Assembly (NCBI GenBank): GCA_041689205.1
Contig: JBDNGQ010000200.1
Span: 1 to 26,499 of the forward strand
Length of the DNA: 26,499 bases
Reading direction: 5' to 3'
From: JAVVEG01 sp041689205
GTDB lineage: Bacteria > Pseudomonadota > Gammaproteobacteria > Pseudomonadales > Pseudohongiellaceae
The translations under genes and the position numbers were made by a program. Each line of letters starts with the position of its first letter. The first letter of the stretch is position 1. The notes under the pieces were generated by a model. It ran no database searches. It was given only the letters and a program-made list of their open reading frames with translations, and was not told the DNA's origin. Shown piece after piece: positions 6,466 through 14,895 of the stretch.

Positions 6466-7479
6466 CTATTTAACAGAAGCAATGAAGATGGCGCGCTTTG
6501 GTGCCGGCAGTCCCTCTATTGTTGTGGACCTGTCGGCTGCGTCCAGCGAATCTTCCAGGCTCTGAAAGGGCATCCATTCAGTGCGACGCTGTTCAGCGGA
6601 AGTTGTAACGCTGATATCGACGATACGGATATTGTTGAAGCCACAACGGTGCAACCAGCTTTCGGCCGTGGCGCAGGACGGTATAAACCAGACATTGCCC
6701 ATATTGCTGTAGCGGCCTTCGGGAAACAGTGAGTATCCTTCCGGCCCATCGACCACCAGTGTCTCCAGCACCAGTTCGCCGCCTTTGCGCAGGCAGGCTT
6801 TCAATTCCAGCAGATGATCAATCGGTGAGCGGCGGTGATAGAGCACGCCCATCGAAAAAACCGTGTCGAACGCAGCAAGACCCGCGGGTAGGCGCTCCAT
6901 GGTGACAGGCAGCACAAATAAGGGTAATTGCGGAACAAAGCGTTTCAGCAGAGCAAATTGCATCACATAGGGAAGATGCGGTTCTATGCCGATGACCAGA
7001 CGTGCCTCAGCGCCCAGCATGCGAAAGCAGTGATAAGCGCTGCCACATCCTACATCGAGCACGCTGCGTCCGGTCAGCGGGCTGATATGCTCGCGCAGGC
7101 GGTCCCATTTCATATCGGAGCGCCACTCCGTATCGATATCAATGCCGAATAACTCGAAGGGACCTTTGCGCCAGGGAATCAGTGCCTGCAGATTTTCCCG
7201 GATCAGCGCGTGCTGTTGATCGCTGCAATCGCCGCGCTCGCCAATACGCACCTTGTTCAGCAGATCAATGCTGACGGGTGTCGGCTGCGGGGTGCGGGCA
7301 AGCAGCTCAAGCCATGCAGGCAAGCTGCCATGGCGCAGACTGTGCAGAAACTCAAGGCTGGCCAGATCCTGTAACGCAGCCAGCGGTGTTCCGGCGCTGA
7401 GTTGACAGAACTGTTGATAGCTCAGCGGGTCAGCTGCAGTGTCGTTTACTTGAGTCTCATTCACGTGAACCTCATTCAC
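6466..7479 (-). CDS. cmoB: tRNA U34 carboxymethyltransferase
   Basis: CmoB transfers a carboxymethyl group from carboxy-S-adenosylmethionine to 5-hydroxyuridine at tRNA position 34, giving cmo5U in the cytoplasm. The 337-residue protein shows WRKGPFELFGIDIDTEWRSD (103-122), the cofactor loop DVGCGSAYH (142-150), MGVLYHRRSP (210-219), RYSNMGNVWFIPS (256-268) and RTEWMPFQSL near the C-terminus, all CmoB signatures. The start is a GTG at 7479 whose GTGA overlaps the cmoA stop by 4 bp, implying translational coupling; no in-frame ATG lies nearby. The first ~14 residues contain a short NE/VN repeat and are probably variable. Confidence 0.96.
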   Translation of the reverse strand: MNEVHVNETQVNDTAADPLSYQQFCQLSAGTPLAALQDLASLEFLHSLRHGSLPAWLELLARTPQPTPVSIDLLNKVRIGERGDCSDQQHALIRENLQALIPWRKGPFELFGIDIDTEWRSDMKWDRLREHISPLTGRSVLDVGCGSAYHCFRMLGAEARLVIGIEPHLPYVMQFALLKRFVPQLPLFVLPVTMERLPAGLAAFDTVFSMGVLYHRRSPIDHLLELKACLRKGGELVLETLVVDGPEGYSLFPEGRYSNMGNVWFIPSCATAESWLHRCGFNNIRIVDISVTTSAEQRRTEWMPFQSLEDSLDAADRSTTIEGLPAPKRAIFIASVK

Positions 7480-8213
7480 TTGAACGCCACCATCGACGCA
7501 AAGTTAAAGCATTGAAACCAGACATCGCAGGAGCGGAAACCCGCCTGCATCAACCGCGATTTGTGTGCATCTATCGATTCAGGAATCAGCACATTTTCCA
7601 GTGCTGCACGCTTCTGACTGATTTCCAGTTCGGAATAACCCTGGGCCTGTTTGAACTGGTGGTACAGTTCAATGAACAGCGCATTCAGTTCAGGTTCGGG
7701 AAACAGGATTTTTTCCGACAGCACCAGGATGCCACCAGGGCGCAGACTGCGGCAGATTTTCTGCAGCAGCGCATCCCGTTTCTGGCGTTCGATAAACTGC
7801 AGCGTGAAATTGAGCACCACCACCGAGGCATTCTCCATGTCGATGTCATCGATATCAGCACAGATCAGTTGCAGGGGCAGGTGAGTTGCCGAGGGTGTTG
7901 CATCCAGCGTGTCGCGGAACCGTTTGATCATCGCTGGCGAATTGTCGATGGCGTACAGCGTATAGTCCTGATGTGAAATCTGATGACTCATGGCCAGGGT
8001 GGCGCCGCCCAGCGAGCAGCCCAGGTCGTAGATAGTGGAGCCAGGTGTGCAATAACGCTCTGCCAGAGTGCCGATCATGGAAATGATGGTGGCATAACCT
8101 GGCACCGAGCGATTAATCATGTCGGTGAACACCGCAGCAACTTTGTCATCAAACACAAAGTCCTTGATGGGTTGCTGGTTGGCGTAAATCTGATCGTGCC
8201 GGGAATCACTCAT
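7476..8213 (-). CDS. cmoA: Carboxy-S-adenosyl-L-methionine synthase
   Basis: CmoA makes carboxy-SAM from SAM and prephenate, the donor used by CmoB. The 245-residue protein has the N-terminal FVFDDKVAAVFTDMINRSVPGY (residues 19-40, quoted here in parts as FVFDDKVAAVF and RSVPGY), the cofactor loop DLGCSLGGATLAMS (63-76), and LNFTLQFI, all typical of CmoA. Length agrees with the E. coli protein (about 247). It overlaps cmoB by 4 bp and follows the HIT gene by 12 bp, so the three genes appear to form one operon. Confidence 0.97.
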   Translation of the reverse strand: MSDSRHDQIYANQQPIKDFVFDDKVAAVFTDMINRSVPGYATIISMIGTLAERYCTPGSTIYDLGCSLGGATLAMSHQISHQDYTLYAIDNSPAMIKRFRDTLDATPSATHLPLQLICADIDDIDMENASVVVLNFTLQFIERQKRDALLQKICRSLRPGGILVLSEKILFPEPELNALFIELYHQFKQAQGYSELEISQKRAALENVLIPESIDAHKSRLMQAGFRSCDVWFQCFNFASMVAFK

Positions 8214-8225
8214 CGGGCTGCTCGA

Positions 8226-8651
8226 TTAACGGGGTCGGGTCGCTTCAGAATAACCCGCAGCGCTTAAGGCGTCACAAATGCGCTCGGCGGTCAATTGCTG
8301 CGCTTCATCGCTGCGTTCATGGGCAAGCGAAAAATCTAGGTCGGTCAGCGCATTAATGGGAAACAAATGAATATGGGCATGACGTACTTCAAGGCCAGCG
8401 ATCATCATGCCGATTTTCTGACACGGAAACAGTGAACGCAGTACCCGCGAGATTTTCTGCCCGGTGATGAACAGGTGGGCTGTTGTTGCTTCGGGAATTT
8501 CATCCCAGTTATCGATTTCAGCACGCGGGATAAGCAGCACATGGCCTTCGCGCAGCGGCTTGAGCGTGAGAATGCTGTAGCATAGATCATCCTGCCAAAG
8601 CACATGGCCCGGCAGTTCACCGTTCACTATTCTGCTGAAAATGCTGCTCAT
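8226..8651 (-). CDS. HIT family nucleotide-binding protein
   Basis: Histidine-triad proteins are small nucleotide hydrolases or transferases acting on nucleoside phosphoramidates, dinucleoside polyphosphates and similar substrates; the substrate here is unknown. The triad HAHIH is followed by LFPI, giving His91, His93 and His95 in a 141-residue protein. The N-terminus MSSIFSRIVNGELPGHVLW is typical of the family. The start at 8651 is preferred because the homologous region begins there and GAGAG lies just upstream. An in-frame ATG at 8684 would add 11 residues without a ribosome site. First gene of the HIT-cmoA-cmoB operon. Confidence 0.9.
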   Translation of the reverse strand: MSSIFSRIVNGELPGHVLWQDDLCYSILTLKPLREGHVLLIPRAEIDNWDEIPEATTAHLFITGQKISRVLRSLFPCQKIGMMIAGLEVRHAHIHLFPINALTDLDFSLAHERSDEAQQLTAERICDALSAAGYSEATRPR

Positions 8652-8700
8652 TTGTTCGCTCTCGTGGGTCGCTTCTGAGACCATCAGGAGTGGATTTGCG

Positions 8701-8742
8701 ATCGGTTGCCGATAGGATAAGTTCTACCGATTCATCGGTCAG
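8701..8742 (-). promoter_or_regulatory. Promoter and paired inverted repeats upstream of the HIT-cmoAB operon
   Basis: On the minus strand, CTGACC (8742-8737) and TATCCT (8719-8714) are 17 bp apart, each with four of six consensus matches. The same stretch contains two inverted repeats with the same half-site: ATCGGTTGCCGAT (8701-8713) and CCGATTCATCGG (8727-8738). One lies over the -35/spacer and the other just downstream of the -10 box, an arrangement expected for operators. Confidence 0.4.
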
Positions 8743-8760
8743 CGCGGTATTATGCGGCAA

Positions 8761-8788
8761 TTGAGCTGGCATTCAAACAGCATAAAAC
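8761..8788 (+). promoter_or_regulatory. Candidate promoter for the YgjP-like gene
   Basis: TTGAGC (8761-8766) and TAAAAC (8783-8788) are separated by 16 bp, with four of six consensus matches each. They lie 57 bp before the ATG of the downstream metallohydrolase gene. Weak, but the only pair seen in this gap on the plus strand. Confidence 0.3.
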
Positions 8789-8844
8789 AGACACCCGTGC
8801 CGCCTTGCCACCTTGCAGCCGTTCAGAGAGACTGAAGCCACACC

Positions 8845-9591
8845 ATGAAACTTCCTCGCCTGCAGCGTTTCGGCCATCAGCACAGCCCAGTGCTGGTAAG
8901 CCGCAGTGCTGATCTGCCCTTTGACTACAGCATCGTGCGTGCCGCCCGCAAAACCATGGCCGTTTATGTGCGCGATGAGCGGGTTGAGGTGCGTGTGCCG
9001 AAGTATGTCAGTGAAGCGGAGATCAGCGCCTTTGTGTATAAGCATCTGGGTTGGATAAACCGAAAACTGGCTCACCGTGCTGATCAGTCAAAACAGTTGT
9101 TGACGGTTGAGCATGGCGCCCAGATTTTCTACAAGGCCAGAGCACTGCGGATTGTGTTTGCTGAGAGTGCGATTGAGGGCGTGCAGATTACTGCGCAGGA
9201 ATTGATCATCGAGGGGAAAAAGCCTGAGCCTCAACGGGCTAAAAAAATTCTTGAAATCTGGCTGCTGCAACAGGCGAAAAGTTATCTGCCCGCCCGCACC
9301 CGGGCGCTGGCTGCGCATCTGCAGGTCGATCATAAATTGAAAGAGGTGGTGTTCCGCAAGACCAAAACCAAATGGGGGCACTGCACCTCGTCCGGCCGGA
9401 TTCAGTACAACTGGCTGATCATGCTGGCGCCCGATGCGATTATCGATTACATGATCTGTCACGAAACCTGCCATCTGCTGCAGATGAACCACTCGAAAAA
9501 ATATTGGCGTCTGGTGGAGTCGGTATGCCCCGATTACCGCTTCTACGTTGGCTGGCTTAAGCAGCATGAGCACCGCCTCTGGCCGGTTTGA
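8845..9591 (+). CDS. YgjP/SprT-like metal-dependent hydrolase (M48-related)
   Basis: The C-terminal half matches the YgjP-like metallopeptidase domain. TKWGHCTSSGRIQYNW (175-190) corresponds to the family's RWGSC block. The zinc motif HETCH (206-210) is followed by MNHSKKYW with third ligand His216. The N-terminal half (about 25-160) carries the usual poorly characterised region with AARKTMAVYVRDERVEVRVP. The 248 residues fit the family. It is predicted to be cytoplasmic, with no signal peptide. The substrate is unknown and no physiological role is established. It is divergent from the HIT-cmoAB operon and convergent with the TRAP permease. Confidence 0.9.
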   Translation: MKLPRLQRFGHQHSPVLVSRSADLPFDYSIVRAARKTMAVYVRDERVEVRVPKYVSEAEISAFVYKHLGWINRKLAHRADQSKQLLTVEHGAQIFYKARALRIVFAESAIEGVQITAQELIIEGKKPEPQRAKKILEIWLLQQAKSYLPARTRALAAHLQVDHKLKEVVFRKTKTKWGHCTSSGRIQYNWLIMLAPDAIIDYMICHETCHLLQMNHSKKYWRLVESVCPDYRFYVGWLKQHEHRLWPV

Positions 9592-9616
9592 GCACAGACC
9601 CTTGTGGCAGAACTTT

Positions 9617-11659
9617 TTATGCTTCTGATACCGCTAATGCTTTGCGCCGCTGCAACACTGCAGTGCCGATGCCAATGATCAGAAACACCGTGCTGCCACC
9701 AAGCAACAATACCTGATTGAAGCCGAACAGTCCGCCCGATGGCACCGCCAGCAATAAGCCCGCAATACCAATACAGACGCGTGCGAGGTATCCACCGGAG
9801 CCTTTGCCAAGACCGCCGAAACCAAGCAGATATCCCTGCAGTGCCGCTGACACCAGTGCCACACCGAGCAGGGCAGTTACCAACACTTCCATGATTTCCA
9901 CGAATGAACCCTGTAACAGCATCGCCGGGTTGAACACAAAGAAAAACGGAATAAAGTAAATAATGGCTCCTAAACGCATGGCTTCCCAGCCGGCTCGCAT
10001 CGGTGATACCTGGGCTATGGAGGCTGCAGCGAAGGCAGCCAGTGCCACCGGAGGCGTAATAAAACTCAACATGCCCCAGTACATGATGAACATATGCGAG
10101 GCCAGTGGATCGAGCCCGGCATTGACCAGCGCCGGAGCCAGCACAATCGCTAGGAAGATGTAAGCAGCCGTCACCGTCATGCCGATACCCAGCACGAAAC
10201 TGGTGGCGGCACCCATGATCAACAGCACCAGCACATTGTCACCGGCAATATAAACCAGATCATTGGCCAGCGTTCCGGCCATGCCGGTGACGGCCAGTGC
10301 GCCGATAATCAAACCGATTGCAGCCAGTATCCCCGCCAGTTCTGCCATCAGGCGTCCGGTGGCTGCCACCAGCAGCATGAACTTCGCCATCGACAGGCGA
10401 TGCATGGTGAACTGGTTGATGATCAGCAGCAGGGCGGTGGCGAAGAATGGCGCGGTGGCTTCGCGCTGCATATACACCAGCAGCCAGATCAGCGTGACAA
10501 ACACGGCGATAAAGTACCAGCCTTCACGGAACACATTGCCAAAAGTGGGTAGATCTTCCTTCGGCAGGCCCTGCAGATTATTGCGTGCCGCGTAGGCGTC
10601 AATCTGAATAAACAGGCCGAAGAAATACAACAACGAAGGAACTATCGCTGCAATCGCGATGGTGACATAGCTGACGTTGAGAAAACTGGCCATCACGAAG
10701 GCAGTGGCACCCATGATTGGCGGCATCAACACACCGCCCGTTGAGGCACAGGCTTCGACACCGGCGGCATATTCGCGTGAGAATCCAGTGCGTCGCATTG
10801 CCGGTATGGTTAAGGGACCGGTGGTAAGCACATTGGTGATCGGTCCTCCGCTCATCGAACCCATCAGGCCGCTGGAAAAAATGGCCACCTTGGCGGGTCC
10901 GCCACGCATATGGCCCAGCAGGGCAAACGCGAAGTTGATAAAGAAGGGGCCACCACCGGTGTATTGCAGTGCCACCCCAAACAGCAGGAAGCCAAATACC
11001 AGCATCGCAAAGGCCTGCATCGGAATACCGAACAGACTTTCTTCACCGAGAATATGGAAAATAGCCACGTCCTGAATCGGCATGCCGATACCGGCAACCA
11101 CGTCCGGCATTTTGTCGGCATACATCGGGTACAGAGATAATAGCAGCACGATAAAGAAAATCGGCCAGCCGCCGGCCCGTCGTCCGGCTTCGAGAATAAT
11201 GACCCAGGTCACCAGTGCCAGCCACACGCCTATCGGCGGCGCTGCATATTCCCAGGCTTCCAGCACGATGCGTTCGGCGTTGTAGGAGAAGTAGCTGAAA
11301 ATAACGGCAATAACGCCAATAATCACCAGATCGTACCAGGGGACGAAGTGCAGATTGTTACGATTCGAGGGAAAGGTGATAAATACCATTGCCAACATGA
11401 AGCCGGTGATCAGGTAGAGATAGCGACTGTCCAGCATCACGATATCCATCAGGAAACCGAGATTGAAGATCTGATTAATCGCCAGCAGTATGGAGACACC
11501 GGTGAGTGTGGCCATCACTGCACGCCAGCGCCAGGAGAGCTCGCGGTAACGTCCTATGGAGGGCAGATCCTCGTCGTCAATTTTTTGGCTGGAACCGGCG
11601 GGGGCGGGAGTCAGTGTTTGTTCAGGAGTATTCATATTGTTATTTGAACCTGTGCTCAT
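9617..11659 (-). CDS. TRAP transporter fused permease (4TM/12TM, TAXI type)
   Basis: This is the membrane part of a TAXI-type tripartite ATP-independent periplasmic transporter, which imports solutes using an ion gradient. The 680-residue protein fuses the small (DctQ-like, 4 helices) and large (DctM-like) subunits. After a soluble N-terminus of about 40 residues comes a run of hydrophobic helices. The conserved large-subunit block includes GGPAKVAIFSSGLMGSMSGG, PAMRRTGFSREYAAGVEA and STGGVLMPPIMGATAFVMA, with FITPPVALAAFAAASIA later. These fit the fused 4TM/12TM family. About 100 residues of extra hydrophobic C-terminus are present. Its start overlaps the stop of the receptor gene by 4 bp (ATGA), so the two are coupled. 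The solute is not predictable. Confidence 0.95.
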   Translation of the reverse strand: MSTGSNNNMNTPEQTLTPAPAGSSQKIDDEDLPSIGRYRELSWRWRAVMATLTGVSILLAINQIFNLGFLMDIVMLDSRYLYLITGFMLAMVFITFPSNRNNLHFVPWYDLVIIGVIAVIFSYFSYNAERIVLEAWEYAAPPIGVWLALVTWVIILEAGRRAGGWPIFFIVLLLSLYPMYADKMPDVVAGIGMPIQDVAIFHILGEESLFGIPMQAFAMLVFGFLLFGVALQYTGGGPFFINFAFALLGHMRGGPAKVAIFSSGLMGSMSGGPITNVLTTGPLTIPAMRRTGFSREYAAGVEACASTGGVLMPPIMGATAFVMASFLNVSYVTIAIAAIVPSLLYFFGLFIQIDAYAARNNLQGLPKEDLPTFGNVFREGWYFIAVFVTLIWLLVYMQREATAPFFATALLLIINQFTMHRLSMAKFMLLVAATGRLMAELAGILAAIGLIIGALAVTGMAGTLANDLVYIAGDNVLVLLIMGAATSFVLGIGMTVTAAYIFLAIVLAPALVNAGLDPLASHMFIMYWGMLSFITPPVALAAFAAASIAQVSPMRAGWEAMRLGAIIYFIPFFFVFNPAMLLQGSFVEIMEVLVTALLGVALVSAALQGYLLGFGGLGKGSGGYLARVCIGIAGLLLAVPSGGLFGFNQVLLLGGSTVFLIIGIGTAVLQRRKALAVSEA

Positions 11660-12951
11660 TGCGTTTCCGCCAGCGTGATTAATCCTTTGGCTTCCAGAGC
11701 GGCTGCCCGTGCTGTCAGCCAGCCGCCTTCAAAGGCGTCGAAGTCTTCGGGTGCCACTTCAAGATAAGCTTCCCAGGCCTCTTTAAGCACCTGCTGCCGG
11801 AACAGATTGGCCTGATGAGTCGCTTCGGCTGCAGCCGTCCACACGCCGATGTCTTTGAAATACTGAACGGCCGCGTCGTGATACGGCACAAACGCATTCT
11901 CAAGCTGCTGTTTCTCCATCAACCAGCCGACCGCGCCTGGGGCGTTGTTCTTGTATTCGTCAAAATGCAGATGCATAACTTTGATCAGGTTATACACCGT
12001 AGCGTCCTCGGCATCGTCCATTGATACCAGCAGGGGGTAGGCGGAGGTGAACACCTCAATGCCTTCGGGGGGAATAGTCGGACCCTCGGTAGCGATATGC
12101 GGAACATACCAAGGCAGGCGCGCCCGCACCCGGTTCACACCTTCAGTATTTTCGGGCGGGAAAGTGATAAAGCGCATGCCCCTTGGTGAGGCTTCCAGAC
12201 GCAGAAAGGGCGGCGAGTTACAGGCGCCGCCAACCACATCAGCGCGGTCATTAACGACGGCTTCGATGGACGCATTGTAGCCACCCACTTCAACTTTGAT
12301 TACATCGTCCCAGCTGATGTTGGCATAGGACATCAGGGCGGTGCTGGCATTATTGAGCGATGGTGCGCCCTGCACCCAAGTTACCCGTTTCCCTCGGATA
12401 TCTTCGATATCGAAAATATCGGCATCGGCGGCAGTGATAAAATTAAAGGAGCAGCTTTCTGAGTAATTGGAGAGCAGGGCGCGGATTGGCTGCGGGCCCC
12501 AGATTTGGGCAGCGAAGTTCAGAATGCCTTCCTGGGCATAAACCGCTTCGGAACCACCGGCAGAGAAGTTGACCCGGCCAGCGCGCAGAGTGGCCAGCCG
12601 TGAGACGTCATTGCGGCCCGGAATCACGCGCAGATTCACCTGATAATCCCGTTGCAGAATGCTGCCGATGGCGACGGCCTGACTGTAGCCGCCGGTTCCG
12701 GTGGGATAGGCCGACCAGGCAATAGTGCGGGGCAAGTCAATCAATGCCGACCTGGCATCCGGTCCATCGTCTGACCCGCAGCCACTCAGAGCCAACCCCA
12801 AAGTCAAAACCAGGGTCAGGGACAGATAATGGATCCGTCTATGAGTCAAAACCAGGGTCAGGGTCAGATTATGGATCGGTCCAGCTCTGAGTCGCACAGG
12901 CAATTTATTAATGCGCAGCTGCGAACGGATGGGTTTGATCAGTTTGAACAT
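11656..12951 (-). CDS. TAXI family TRAP solute receptor, predicted lipoprotein
   Basis: This is the periplasmic solute-binding component for the coupled TRAP permease. The mature part matches the TAXI family, with SAYPTGTGGYSQAVAIGSIL, VIPGRNDVSRLATLRAGR and NFSAGGSEAVYAQ near its N-terminus. The lipobox LALSGC places the lipidated Cys at residue 58, so the receptor is probably membrane-anchored. The leader is unusually long because its hydrophobic core is duplicated: a 42-bp in-frame tandem repeat (12802-12885) gives two LTLVLT segments separated by THRRIH. The ATG at 12951 has GGAG 13-16 bp upstream. A shorter leader from an internal start cannot be excluded. The substrate is unknown; characterised TAXI systems take up organic anions such as glutamate. 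Confidence 0.93.
   Translation of the reverse strand: MFKLIKPIRSQLRINKLPVRLRAGPIHNLTLTLVLTHRRIHYLSLTLVLTLGLALSGCGSDDGPDARSALIDLPRTIAWSAYPTGTGGYSQAVAIGSILQRDYQVNLRVIPGRNDVSRLATLRAGRVNFSAGGSEAVYAQEGILNFAAQIWGPQPIRALLSNYSESCSFNFITAADADIFDIEDIRGKRVTWVQGAPSLNNASTALMSYANISWDDVIKVEVGGYNASIEAVVNDRADVVGGACNSPPFLRLEASPRGMRFITFPPENTEGVNRVRARLPWYVPHIATEGPTIPPEGIEVFTSAYPLLVSMDDAEDATVYNLIKVMHLHFDEYKNNAPGAVGWLMEKQQLENAFVPYHDAAVQYFKDIGVWTAAAEATHQANLFRQQVLKEAWEAYLEVAPEDFDAFEGGWLTARAAALEAKGLITLAETQ
12802..12885. repeat. 42-bp tandem duplication in the TAXI receptor signal peptide
   Basis: The units 12802-12843 and 12844-12885 are adjacent and agree at about 36 of 42 positions. Both begin AGTCAAAACCAGGGTCAGGG on the plus strand. 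The period is exactly 14 codons, so the reading frame of the receptor is kept and the hydrophobic core of the signal peptide is doubled. Confidence 0.85.
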
Positions 12952-12981
12952 CAGGATTGGTTCTCCGGAATTAACTTTCGT

Positions 12982-12995
12982 GGCCCGCGTGGGCC
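12982..12995. repeat. GC-rich inverted repeat between trmB and the TAXI receptor gene
   Basis: GGCCC and GGGCC flank the 4-nt centre GCGT, giving a strong short hairpin on either strand in the 114-bp gap. No T tract follows. It may act as a transcript end or leader structure; nothing more can be said. Confidence 0.4.
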
Positions 12996-13065
12996 GCGTG
13001 GGGGGAAGGATACCGCAGCTCTATTGGCAATGCTACGCGCCCACTTTAACGCGGCCGCACCAGGA

Positions 13066-13803
13066 TTACAGCTTACCGGATTTCACGAAAATCAAGTCCC
13101 AGACACCATGGCCGAGGCGCTGACCGCGCTTTTCGAATTTGGTCGACTCGCGTCTGCTGCTGTCGCTGTGCTGCTGAACACCGGCCTGATTCTCAAATCC
13201 GGGGGCCTCACTCAGGGTCAGCATCATGTGCTCGGCATAAGGCTCCCAGTCGGTGGCCATGTGCAGCAGAGCGCCTGGTTTAAGGCGGCTTCTAAGCTGC
13301 TCAACAAATTCAGTCTGCACCAGGCGGCGTTTATGGTGACGTTTTTTATGCCAGGGATCCGGGAAAAAAATCTGCATCACATCCAGAGAATTTTCGGCGA
13401 AACAGTCGCGCAGGATTTCTTTGGCGTCATGACAGTAGATGCGCAGATTGCTGATCTGGTTCTTTTCTATGTCATCCAGCAGTTTGCCAACGCCGGGTTT
13501 ATGCACTTCAACACCGATAAAATCCTGGTCGGGATTGTCTCTGGCCATAGCCAGCAGGGAATCGCCCATGCCGAAACCTATCTCGAAGACCAGGGGCGCA
13601 GTTCTGCCGAAGACCTGCTCGGCATTGAAGGGCGCGCTGACCGCGCTGATGCCATATTTGTCCCAGTAGTTTTCCAGTGCATGCTGCTGCGATGGGGTCA
13701 GGCGGCCGCCACGGATCACATAACTGCGAACGGTGCGCATGTATTCAACCGGCATGTGTTCAGCGGGAGCAGGTTCAGCGGGAGTATGTTCGGATGCTGT
13801 CAT
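13066..13803 (-). CDS. trmB: tRNA (guanine-N7-)-methyltransferase
   Basis: TrmB methylates N7 of guanosine 46 in the tRNA variable loop using SAM. The 245-residue protein has the SAM loop EIGFGMGDSLLAMA (74-87), GVEVHKPGVG, the signature FFPDPWHKKRHHKRR (146-160), ATDWEPYAEHM and the C-terminal TKFEKRGQRLGHGVWDL. The first ~21 residues are a low-complexity PAE/AEH stretch made by a short DNA repeat. Conserved sequence begins near RTVRSYVIRGGRLT, so an internal ATG at codon 17 or 22 is possible. The gene begins 2 bp after the thiG stop, implying coupling. The thiS-thiG-trmB order is the one I recall from Pseudomonas. Confidence 0.96.
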   Translation of the reverse strand: MTASEHTPAEPAPAEHMPVEYMRTVRSYVIRGGRLTPSQQHALENYWDKYGISAVSAPFNAEQVFGRTAPLVFEIGFGMGDSLLAMARDNPDQDFIGVEVHKPGVGKLLDDIEKNQISNLRIYCHDAKEILRDCFAENSLDVMQIFFPDPWHKKRHHKRRLVQTEFVEQLRSRLKPGALLHMATDWEPYAEHMMLTLSEAPGFENQAGVQQHSDSSRRESTKFEKRGQRLGHGVWDLIFVKSGKL

Positions 13804-13805
13804 GC

Positions 13806-14594
13806 TTAGAAGAAGGTTCCATCAATGGGCGACGAGGCGCTGGCGTACAGCCGACGCGGCATGCGACCGGCAAGAAAGGCCTGACGCCCGGCAATCACCG
13901 CGTGCTTCATGGCTTCGGCCATCAGCAGCGGATCCTGTGCGGCGGCAATCGCCGTATTCATCAGCACACCTTCGCAGCCCAGTTCCATTGCAACCGTGGC
14001 ATCAGAGGCAGTGCCGACGCCGGCATCAACAATAATCGGAACCCTGGCATTCTCCAGTATCATGCGGATATTGTAAGGATTACGGATACCCAGCCCGGAG
14101 CCAATCGGCGCACCCAGCGGCATCACCGCCACGCAGCCCAGCTCCTCCAGACGCTTGGCGATCAGCGGATCATCGCTGGTGTAAACCATGACATCGAAAC
14201 CATCTTTGACCAGTTCTTCTGCGGCGATCAAAGTTTCAGTGACATTCGGATAGAGAGTCTTCTGATCGCCAAGCACTTCCAGCTTGACCAGTTTATGCCC
14301 ATCGAGCAGCTCTCTGGCCATTCGGCAGGTGCGCACGGCATCAGCGGCGGTATAACAACCGGCGGTATTAGGAAGAATGGTGTATTTGCTGGCTGAAATT
14401 ACATCGAGCAGATTAGGCTCATCCGGGTTCTGGCCCAGATTCACCCGCCGAATCGCGACCGTAATCATTTCCGCGCCGCTGGCCTGCAGAGCAGACAGAT
14501 TCTGGCTGAAGTCCCGGTATTTGCCGCTGCCCACAATCAATCTGGACTGATATTTGCGGCCGGCGATAATTAATGGTTTGTCGATTGTGCTCAT
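13806..14594 (-). CDS. thiG: Thiazole synthase
   Basis: ThiG forms the thiazole ring of thiamine from 1-deoxy-D-xylulose 5-phosphate, dehydroglycine and ThiS thiocarboxylate. Starting from the ATG at 14594 the protein has 262 residues. Visible signatures are LIVGSGKYRDF, ITVAIRRVN, LPNTAGCYTAADAVRTCRMA, VKLEVLGDQKTLYPN (Lys104, the likely Schiff-base lysine), PLGAPIGSGLGIRNPYNI and VDAGVGTASDA. An in-frame TTG at 14606 would add four residues, but the ATG gives the usual family start. No strong ribosome site is visible. It lies 85 bp after thiS and directly before trmB. Confidence 0.97.
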   Translation of the reverse strand: MSTIDKPLIIAGRKYQSRLIVGSGKYRDFSQNLSALQASGAEMITVAIRRVNLGQNPDEPNLLDVISASKYTILPNTAGCYTAADAVRTCRMARELLDGHKLVKLEVLGDQKTLYPNVTETLIAAEELVKDGFDVMVYTSDDPLIAKRLEELGCVAVMPLGAPIGSGLGIRNPYNIRMILENARVPIIVDAGVGTASDATVAMELGCEGVLMNTAIAAAQDPLLMAEAMKHAVIAGRQAFLAGRMPRRLYASASSPIDGTFF

Positions 14595-14679
14595 CGATAT
14601 GTCCAAATTGAAGATCCGAAATGGATGTGACTGAATAAATCTGAATACCAGTCAGCAGAGTGAGCCGGCATTCTACCGT

Positions 14680-14880
14680 CTAGCCGCCGCCAATGGCATG
14701 CACAATTTCCAGTGCATCACCGTCTTTGAGCAGGTAATCACTGTGCTGGCTGCGCGGTACTATCTGCTGATTCAGCTCCACGGCAACTTTGACTCTGGCC
14801 AGACCCAGCTGGGTCAGCAACTCGGTCAGCGTTACGTTCTCCGGCACCGAAAGTTTGTCGCCATTCACTGTGAGTTGCAT
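14680..14880 (-). CDS. thiS: Sulfur carrier protein ThiS
   Basis: ThiS is a ubiquitin-like carrier whose C-terminal glycine is adenylated and thiocarboxylated to deliver sulfur to ThiG. The 66-residue protein starts MQLTVNGDKLSVPENVTL and ends DALEIVHAIGGG, with VAVELNQQIVPRSQH in the middle, as expected. The terminal Gly-Gly needed for activation is present. It sits 15 bp after the DUF423 gene and upstream of thiG. thiF and the other thiamine genes are not in this window. Confidence 0.96.
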   Translation of the reverse strand: MQLTVNGDKLSVPENVTLTELLTQLGLARVKVAVELNQQIVPRSQHSDYLLKDGDALEIVHAIGGG

Positions 14881-14895
14881 AGACAGGATTCCCGA

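Noticed and set aside
12829..13809. A 326-codon open frame on the plus strand over trmB and the TAXI leader
   Set aside because: It is antisense to clearly recognised genes, shows no family motif, and its composition is that of a shadow frame.
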